In this document: positions 11,543-16,595 of the stretch, one piece after another
How the letters are laid out: each line of letters begins with the position of its first letter
Position numbering within the stretch: the stretch's first letter is position 1
NCBI GenBank assembly: GCA_009774395.1
Contig: VSNQ01000106.1
Location: forward strand, 1-16,595
Origin: Lachnospiraceae bacterium
GTDB lineage: Bacteria > Bacillota > Clostridia > Lachnospirales > Lachnospiraceae
Length of the DNA stretch: 16,595 bases
Direction of reading: 5' to 3'
Made by a program: the position numbers and the translations under genes
The notes under the pieces: generated by a model
What the model saw: only the letters and a program-made list of their open reading frames with translations
What the model was told of the DNA's origin: nothing
Database searches by the model: none

Positions 11543-11644
11543 CTCTGTGGCGTTGTCCACAGAGATAGCGAGCATCGGATTGTGTCAGCCACAATCCAAT
11601 CCACAGCCTAAAGGCGTGTGGACTTCACCCAGGGGCAGCCCCTG
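11543..11644. other. Candidate oriT of the MobC/MOBP module
   Basis: Four hairpins lie in about 100 nt directly before mobC: CTCTGTGG/CCACAGAG (11543-11550, 11557-11564), GGATTGTG/CACAATCC (11577-11584, 11590-11597), TCCACAGCC paired with GGC-G-TGTGGA (11600-11608, 11613-11622) and CAGGGGC/GCCCCTG (11630-11636, 11638-11644). Such clusters next to mobC and relaxase genes usually mark the transfer origin. The nic position cannot be assigned by eye. Confidence 0.5.
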
Positions 11645-11687
11645 TTTACCCCGAAGAAAGAAATTTAAGACTGGAGGATTAAGAAAG

Positions 11688-12044
11688 ATGAGCAGAGAAA
11701 AATCAGAAAAAAACAAGCGGAATGTGCCGATTACTGTCCGACTGAACGAGGAAGAACATGAAAAATTAAAGCAGTGTGCTGCTGCTTGCGGTCTGTCTGC
11801 CGCCGAATTTATGCGCCAGTTATGTAAGGGAAACGCCCCACAGCCAAAGCCTAAAACCGAGTTTTGGGAGCTGTTAAACAAGCTCTATGAGGTGCATGAC
11901 GCTTTCAAAAAGTGTGTTCCTTATTACTCTGCCGCCGCTGATACCTGCATGGAGATTGAGGATTTTATCTTAGAACTGCAACAGAAAACAACTCTCCCAC
12001 AACGATTTAGCTTAGATGAATTGACAGAACAGGGGGCAGTCTGA
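11688..12044 (+). CDS. mobC: MobC-like relaxosome accessory protein
   Basis: A 118-aa protein. Residues about 10-50 (RNVPITVRLNEEEHEKLKQ, then CGLSAAEFMRQLCKG) form a ribbon-helix-helix DNA-binding segment typical of MobC/MbeC-like proteins, which bind oriT and load the relaxase. The remainder is a helical region with a conserved-looking ELLNKLYEVHDAF segment. I start at 11688 because GGAGG lies upstream; the frame is open further up to 11547 but would run through the oriT hairpins. It is followed 1 nt later by the relaxase gene, in one operon. Confidence 0.85.
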   Translation: MSREKSEKNKRNVPITVRLNEEEHEKLKQCAAACGLSAAEFMRQLCKGNAPQPKPKTEFWELLNKLYEVHDAFKKCVPYYSAAADTCMEIEDFILELQQKTTLPQRFSLDELTEQGAV

Positions 12045-12045
12045 T

Positions 12046-13410
12046 ATGGCAACAACAAGTTTATGGCACATCAAAGGGAACTTAAAAGACTTGATTTCTT
12101 ATGTGGAAAATCCAGAAAAGACTGTGCCGAATGACGATATGAAAGACTTCTTTGACGTGTTTTCCTATGTAAAGAATCCGTCAAAAACAAATGAGGGAGA
12201 GTATGTTTCCGCAATCAACTGTCTGAAAGAAACCGCCTTACAGCAGATGATTTTGACGAAGAAACAGTACCAAAAGACAGGCGGATATATCGCTTGGCAT
12301 GGCTACCAGAGTTTCAAGCCAGACGAGGTAACTCCCGAACAGTGCCACGAAGTCGGCATAAAATTGGCAAGGGAAATGTGGGGCGGCAAATACCAGTTAA
12401 TCGTTGCCACCCACCTTGACAAAGGGCATTTGCACAACCATTTCTGCTTCAACTCCGTTTCTTATCTGGACGGGAGCAAATACAATTACTCAAAATCAGA
12501 ACAGAAAAGGTTAAGGAAAGTGTCCGACCGATTGTGCTTTGAGTACGGACTGTCGGTAATTGACAACCCGAAGAAAGCCCCCTCAAGACCGCTGTATCTG
12601 GATGAAAAAAGCGGAAAGCCGACAAGATACAACGTCTATCGGGAAGATTTAAGGGAGGCAATCAACGGGAGCAGGGATTTGCAGCACATGATGAAATATC
12701 TTACCGACAAGGGATATGAGGTTGATTTTTCGGGCAGCCATTGGAAAATGAAGCTGCCGCAGTATAAGCATTTCACAAGGTTTGACACGCTTGACGAGAG
12801 GCTGACGCCCGATTTCATACGGTCATGTCTAGGCGGGACTTCCCGATATGGGAACTACAAAGCAAGGATTTCCTACTCCCTGCATATGCCAGAGCAGTAT
12901 AAAAACGCATGGAAACCACACCAGAAAACCACGGGAATCTTAGCGTTATATTATTACTGGTGCTATCAGTTGGGGATATTCCCCAAAGGCACGGACTACA
13001 AGCCGACAAGCCCGCTGATGAAAGAGGAACTTCGGAAACTGGACGAGATTACCGCACAGGTGCGGTATATGTCAAAGCATAACATCGCTACCATTTCCGA
13101 TTTATATGCCGACAGGGAGAAAAACCAGACCGAAATGGATAAACTGATTGACTACCGCCAGCACTTGCGGAATAAGATACGCCGTGCCACACCAGCCGAA
13201 AAAGAAACGCTCCGAGCCGAAAAACGGAGCGTGACGGAGCAGATAACAGAGCTTAGGAAGCGGCTGAAATATGCAGACGGGATTGAAAAACGCTCTGCCC
13301 ATATCGACAACTGCTTAGACCAAATCCACGACACGATGGAAAATCAGCGGTCAAATCGACAGAAACAGCCAGTAAAAACAGAACACAGGAGGGAGAAATC
13401 ATTGCGATGA
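12046..13410 (+). CDS. Relaxase/mobilization nuclease (MobA/VirD2 family, MOBP-like)
   Basis: A 454-aa relaxase. The N-terminal motif LISYVENPEKT supplies the likely catalytic tyrosine (Y19) used to attack the nic phosphodiester. The three-histidine motif HLDKGHLHNHF (H123, H128, H130, H132) binds the metal. Residues about 1-260 form the PF03432 relaxase domain, and about 330-440 are a charged coiled coil. A second, similar motif (FSYVKNPSKT, Y41) is a rival for the nucleophile. Its stop overlaps tnpW (ATGA). This relaxase is of a different family from the MobV at 4093-5250, so the window carries two independent mobilization systems. Confidence 0.9.
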   Translation: MATTSLWHIKGNLKDLISYVENPEKTVPNDDMKDFFDVFSYVKNPSKTNEGEYVSAINCLKETALQQMILTKKQYQKTGGYIAWHGYQSFKPDEVTPEQCHEVGIKLAREMWGGKYQLIVATHLDKGHLHNHFCFNSVSYLDGSKYNYSKSEQKRLRKVSDRLCFEYGLSVIDNPKKAPSRPLYLDEKSGKPTRYNVYREDLREAINGSRDLQHMMKYLTDKGYEVDFSGSHWKMKLPQYKHFTRFDTLDERLTPDFIRSCLGGTSRYGNYKARISYSLHMPEQYKNAWKPHQKTTGILALYYYWCYQLGIFPKGTDYKPTSPLMKEELRKLDEITAQVRYMSKHNIATISDLYADREKNQTEMDKLIDYRQHLRNKIRRATPAEKETLRAEKRSVTEQITELRKRLKYADGIEKRSAHIDNCLDQIHDTMENQRSNRQKQPVKTEHRREKSLR

Positions 13411-13670
13411 GTGAACCTTTTAGCGACACAGAAAAAGAAGAATTTTTAGAAGAAACCGCCATCCGTCAGATGATTGATGAGATTACGGACTGCCTTGCAT
13501 CCATGACAAAAGAAGAACGGTTAGCATGGTTTTGCAGGTCGCAATATCCTTATCCAATCAATTTTCAAAAAGAGATAGATGGGACAGTTTATACCGTCAA
13601 TACTCACTTTAATGCAGAATCCAAAGAAAGCATAAAGGAAAAGGCTGAGCGTATTCTCCAAAAGCCATAA
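13407..13670 (+). CDS. TnpW-family transposon-encoded protein
   Basis: An 87-aa protein. The C-terminal half (FQKEIDGTVYTVNTHFNAES, then KESIKEKAERIL) matches the TnpW pattern of a short beta hairpin with a V-x-x-H-F segment followed by a helix, as found beside Tn4451-type recombinases. The N-terminal half is acidic and helical and longer than in the usual TnpW of about 60 residues. It overlaps the relaxase stop by 4 nt. Its biochemical role is unknown. Confidence 0.7.
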   Translation: MSEPFSDTEKEEFLEETAIRQMIDEITDCLASMTKEERLAWFCRSQYPYPINFQKEIDGTVYTVNTHFNAESKESIKEKAERILQKP

Positions 13671-13725
13671 AGGAAAATCAGCAGCCGAAATAAGATTAGG
13701 ACTTTAAAGCGTTGAAGTATCATGG

Positions 13726-13769
13726 CAGATATGGTATGATAAGGATACCTACAATTCATATCATATCTG
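13726..13769. promoter_or_regulatory. Inverted repeat just upstream of the recombinase gene
   Basis: CAGATATGGTATGA (13726-13739) and TCATATCATATCTG (13756-13769) match at 13 of 14 positions around a 16-nt spacer. The right arm ends 8 nt before the AAAGGAG ribosome binding site. It could be an operator or an RNA hairpin restricting recombinase synthesis. Confidence 0.5.
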
Positions 13770-13787
13770 GCTGCGGAAAGGAGAATT

Positions 13788-15455
13788 ATGAGCAATCAGT
13801 CAGATAAAATAACAGCTTTATACTGTCGCTTGAGCTGCGACGACGAGCAGGACGGACTTTCGGGCAGCATCAAAAACCAGCAATCCATACTTGAAAAATA
13901 CGCAAGGGAAAACCGTTTTCATAATCCCCGCCTCTTTGTTGACGATGGATTTTCGGGAGTGACATTCACCAGACCCGCATTTATGGAAATGATGGACTTA
14001 GCTGAACAAGGGAAAGTCGGGACGATTATCGTCAAAGACCATTCAAGGCTTGGGCGTAACCGTCTTGTTGTCGGGCAGTTATTAGAAGAAGATTTTGAGC
14101 GTCTTGACGTACGCTATATCGCCATCATGGACAATATTGACACCGCCAAAGGCATCAGCGACCTCGTACCCATGCAGGATTTATTCAACGAATGGCACGC
14201 CAAGAACACAAGCCAAAAAGTTCGGAATGTAATACGCAATAAAGGAATGGCAGGCGTCCCCCTCACAAGCAACCCGCCCTATGGATATATGAAAAATCCA
14301 GAAAATACAAAAGAATGGGTTATTGACGAGCCTGCGGCAAAGGTAGTCCGTCAGATTTTTGATATGTGTGTGGCAGGCTTTGGACCGACACAGATAGCAA
14401 AGAAACTGAAAGCCGCAGAGGTAATGACCCCGACAGAATATTGGGGCAGCATAGGGAGAAACCACAGTAAGCTTACTTCCATACCGTTTAACTGGCGTTC
14501 CAGTGTTGTCGCAGATATATTGTCAAGGCAGGAATATATTGGAGATACCGTCAATTTCCGTGGGTCGACAAAATCTTTTAAAAACAAGAAACGTGTGGTA
14601 AAGCCACAGGAAGAATGGAAGATATTCAAAAACACACATCCTGCCATCATTGATGAAGAAACCTTTGCGCTTGTGCAGGAATTAAGGGAACACCGCCGCA
14701 GACCAACCAGACATGGAATTATCAGTATGTTTTCAGGGCTTTTATACTGCGCTGACTGCGGCAAAAAATTGTATTACAGTGGAACAGGAAATTATAGGCG
14801 GGAACATGCAAACTTCTTCTGCTCAACCTACCGTAACCATTCCAATTTATGCTCTGCACATTATATCCGCGAAAAAATTGTTTCTGAAATCGTATTGAAC
14901 AGTATACAGCGGGTATTCTGGTATGTGCAAAGCTTTGAAAAAGACTTTGCCAGAAAGCAGATGGCGGCATTTGGCAAAGAAAAGAAAAAGGAACTTTCCC
15001 GAAAGTGCAAAGAACTTACCGTAACAAAAAAACGTGTAAGCGAGATTGACCACCTTATTCAGAAAATCTATGAGGATAATATAAACGGAAGAATCTCCGA
15101 TGAACGCTTTGCCACCATGTCAGCCGCATTCGAGGAAGAACAACGGAAATTAAAAAATGCAATTCCAGACATGGAACAATACCTCGAAACCGAAACAAAT
15201 AAAAGCGACAGTCTTCAACGTTTTATTGACAGAGTAAAAAATGTCACGCAGCTTACGGAATTATCGCCCGAAATCATACACGAATTTATTGAAAAAATTG
15301 TTGTGTCCAAACCAGAATATATTGAGGGTAAGCGTCACCAGAATTTAGATATTTACTACAACGGCGTTGGCATCATCAGAGAACCGACACCAGAAGAAAT
15401 GGAAAAATTATTTCAAGAGCATTTACAGAACACAAAATCCTCAAAGACTGCCTAA
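13788..15455 (+). CDS. Large serine recombinase (integrase/TnpX-like)
   Basis: A 555-aa site-specific recombinase. The resolvase catalytic domain spans about 8-150, with nucleophile S16 in LYCRLSCDDE and the arginine-rich DHSRLGRNR segment (85-92). The recombinase domain (about 165-290) contains PPYGYMKNP. A zinc ribbon starts with CADC (C321, C324) and ends with FCSTYRNHSNLC. A long coiled coil (about 375-470) and a DUF4368-like tail with FIEKIVVSKPEYIEG follow. AAAGGAG lies 4 nt before the ATG. Such enzymes excise and insert Tn4451-like mobilizable elements. The gene is intact and probably moves the element containing MobC, the relaxase and TnpW. Confidence 0.92.
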   Translation: MSNQSDKITALYCRLSCDDEQDGLSGSIKNQQSILEKYARENRFHNPRLFVDDGFSGVTFTRPAFMEMMDLAEQGKVGTIIVKDHSRLGRNRLVVGQLLEEDFERLDVRYIAIMDNIDTAKGISDLVPMQDLFNEWHAKNTSQKVRNVIRNKGMAGVPLTSNPPYGYMKNPENTKEWVIDEPAAKVVRQIFDMCVAGFGPTQIAKKLKAAEVMTPTEYWGSIGRNHSKLTSIPFNWRSSVVADILSRQEYIGDTVNFRGSTKSFKNKKRVVKPQEEWKIFKNTHPAIIDEETFALVQELREHRRRPTRHGIISMFSGLLYCADCGKKLYYSGTGNYRREHANFFCSTYRNHSNLCSAHYIREKIVSEIVLNSIQRVFWYVQSFEKDFARKQMAAFGKEKKKELSRKCKELTVTKKRVSEIDHLIQKIYEDNINGRISDERFATMSAAFEEEQRKLKNAIPDMEQYLETETNKSDSLQRFIDRVKNVTQLTELSPEIIHEFIEKIVVSKPEYIEGKRHQNLDIYYNGVGIIREPTPEEMEKLFQEHLQNTKSSKTA

Positions 15456-15474
15456 CCATAGGTTATACTATAAC
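15453..15474. repeat. Two overlapping palindromes at the recombinase gene end
   Basis: TAACC-ATA-GGTTA (15453-15465) starts at the stop codon, and GTTATA-C-TATAAC (15462-15474) overlaps it. Short palindromes at the outer edge of the recombinase gene are where an element end or recombinase binding site is expected. No matching copy was found at the other side. Confidence 0.35.
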
Positions 15475-15510
15475 ACAACACGAGAATAATTATATGTAAA
15501 AATAAGACTT

Positions 15511-15540
15511 TGGGGCATCTTCCTTATGGAGCTTGCCCCA
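15511..15540 (-). terminator. Hairpin terminator of the AAA ATPase transcript
   Basis: TGGGGCA (15511-15517) and TGCCCCA (15534-15540) form a 7-bp stem with an inner TCC/GGA pairing. On the minus strand it is followed by AAGTCTTATTTTTAC. The direction fits the ATPase gene that ends at 15630. Confidence 0.55.
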
Positions 15541-15583
15541 CCCCGCAAAAACTTTAATATTGTTCGTTCCCAACCGAAAAAGA

Positions 15584-15622
15584 ACATTGCAAGATTGCAC
15601 TTGTCCTAAACATATGCAATGT
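15584..15622. repeat. Inverted repeat ACATTGCA/TGCAATGT
   Basis: ACATTGCA (15584-15591) and TGCAATGT (15615-15622) are exact complements 23 nt apart; further TTGCA/TGCAA words lie inside and beside the arms. It lies between the ATPase stop and its terminator. It could be an iteron-like or relaxosome site; no function can be read. Confidence 0.35.
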
Positions 15623-15629
15623 TGCAACC

Positions 15630-16595
15630 TTAACAGTTACTCACTCCTTTTTCTTCGGGAAGTTCCCAATACCACCCATTGCCTTCCTTTATTGACTTAA
15701 CGCCGAGAGATTTTTTTGCTTCGTCAAGTACTCTTTTTGAGATACCGATATTCTGTGCTTTCTTTAATATAAGCTGCTGTTGGTATTTCCCATCAGACAG
15801 ACAATCCATAATTAATTTCTCTGCTTGCTCGGATTTCTTTTCACGGCTGATGCCGTTCAATAAATCATCAATGGAAATATCATAATGACCTTTCCACACA
15901 AATCCCGTTTCTTTACTCAGTTCAAAAGCAATCGGCTCGCCTTCAGGCGCAAGGGAAGATTTTTCGTGCGCGACTACCCGCACTTCCTTATTTTCTTTGA
16001 GCCTGCCGACAATGAGTACGCTTCGTGCCGTTGCTTGGAAGTCAATTGAGCCAAGCCCTCTGTAATTTGCTTTGCCGCCCTGTACTTTATTCAAGTGTCC
16101 GACAAGGATAACGGCGCACCCATATTTTTCTGCTACCCGTCCTAACTGCGAAAGGACATTGCGGACTTCGTTTGCCCTGTTCATATCAATTTGGGAGCCG
16201 ATATACGCTTGTACGGGGTCTAAAATAATTACCTTTGCGCCCGTTTCAATAATTGCCTGTTCAATTCTTTCATCAAGCATTGAGAGTGCAGCTTCCGACT
16301 CGTCAATCACCTTGATTTGCGTACAGTCTGCATTGGCTGCAAGCAGACGGGGCTTAATTGTGTCGCCAAGTCCATCCTCTGCGGTTTGGTAAATAATTCT
16401 TATCGGCTCACGCTCCGTATCATCACAAGGCAGTTTATCTCCCCTTGATAAGATAGCAGCTAACTGTAAAATCATCATTGTTTTTCCATCGCCGGGGTCT
16501 CCGTGGACAATGGTTATCTTTCCATAAGGAATATACGGATACCAAAGCCACCCGACCTCGGTTGCAGGTATCTCGTCCATGTTCAAAATTTTAAG
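15630..16595 (-). CDS. RepA-like AAA family ATPase, 5' end outside the window
   Basis: At least 321 residues of a RecA-fold ATPase. Walker A is GDPGDGKT, Walker B lies in AKVIILDPVQAYIG, and GCAVILVGHLNKVQGGKANYRGLGS is the downstream sensor region of RepA/DnaB-type hexameric helicases. Residues about 245-318 look like a winged-helix tail (KIIMDCLSDGKY-like, ending YWELPEEKG). The frame stays open to the right edge and the homologous N-terminus is longer, so internal TTG/ATG codons near 16586-16578 are not the start. In Tn4451-like elements this gene usually precedes a MobV relaxase on the same strand. Confidence 0.85.
   Translation of the reverse strand, partial: LKILNMDEIPATEVGWLWYPYIPYGKITIVHGDPGDGKTMMILQLAAILSRGDKLPCDDTEREPIRIIYQTAEDGLGDTIKPRLLAANADCTQIKVIDESEAALSMLDERIEQAIIETGAKVIILDPVQAYIGSQIDMNRANEVRNVLSQLGRVAEKYGCAVILVGHLNKVQGGKANYRGLGSIDFQATARSVLIVGRLKENKEVRVVAHEKSSLAPEGEPIAFELSKETGFVWKGHYDISIDDLLNGISREKKSEQAEKLIMDCLSDGKYQQQLILKKAQNIGISKRVLDEAKKSLGVKSIKEGNGWYWELPEEKGVSNC

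Noticed and set aside
11547..11687. N-terminal extension of mobC
   Set aside because: It would translate the oriT hairpins; the ATG at 11688 has the ribosome binding site and matches family length.
5443..15531. Word ATAAGGAAG near both the MobV oriT candidate and the hairpin at 15511-15540
   Set aside because: Nine bases is well within chance, though both lie near the proposed insertion boundaries.

Overview
The window reads as a stretch of accessory DNA from a low-GC, Gram-positive gut clostridium, most likely a member of the Lachnospiraceae. This rests on family recognition rather than a database search: AGGAGG-type ribosome binding sites, T-rich hairpin terminators, Tn4451-type accessory proteins (TnpV, TnpW), a Cys-rich KTR protein, a DUF4411/ImmA pair and a large serine recombinase. 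No rRNA, canonical tRNA, CRISPR array or transposase gene was found.

Layout. (1) Positions 1-540, minus strand: the start of a gene leaving the window, its promoter, and a tRNA-derived RNA (91 nt, terminator-capped) that overlaps a 34-codon ORF with a perfect ribosome binding site. (2) 541-2210, minus: a PIN-like DUF4411 protein overlapping an ImmA/IrrE metallopeptidase, a toxin-antitoxin-like pair. (3) 2295-3646, minus: a MarR-controlled operon (MarR, PNPOx-like flavoprotein, Cys-rich KTR protein, 67-aa protein) with a clear promoter and repeated operator. (4) 3666-5460, minus: mobilization module of a Tn4451-like element (TnpV, MobV/Pre relaxase, hairpin-rich oriT candidate). (5) 5528-10925: cargo full of small and damaged toxin or defence genes: a broken tnpV, a membrane protein with an SH3-like end, a type III toxin-antitoxin relic (three structured RNA repeats, terminator, truncated ToxN/CptN-like toxin), a HEPN protein preceded by an in-frame amber codon, a structured RNA, two paralogous XRE regulators with a broken partner gene, and a SymE toxin with a small upstream partner. 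(6) 11083-15475, plus: a second mobilization module (promoter, leader hairpin, oriT-like hairpins, MobC, MOBP-type relaxase, TnpW, large serine recombinase). (7) 15511-16595, minus: a RepA-like AAA ATPase entering from the right edge.

How the parts fit. The minus-strand AAA ATPase at the right and the minus-strand MobV/TnpV at the left are partners that usually sit next to each other in Tn4451-like elements. I infer that the plus-strand recombinase element with its cargo (roughly 5.5-15.5 kb) was inserted between them, giving nested integrative mobilizable elements. The cargo looks like a graveyard of addiction and anti-phage modules. The least ordinary signals are the type III antitoxin RNA repeats with covarying stems, and the tRNA-like RNA with an overlapping ORF.
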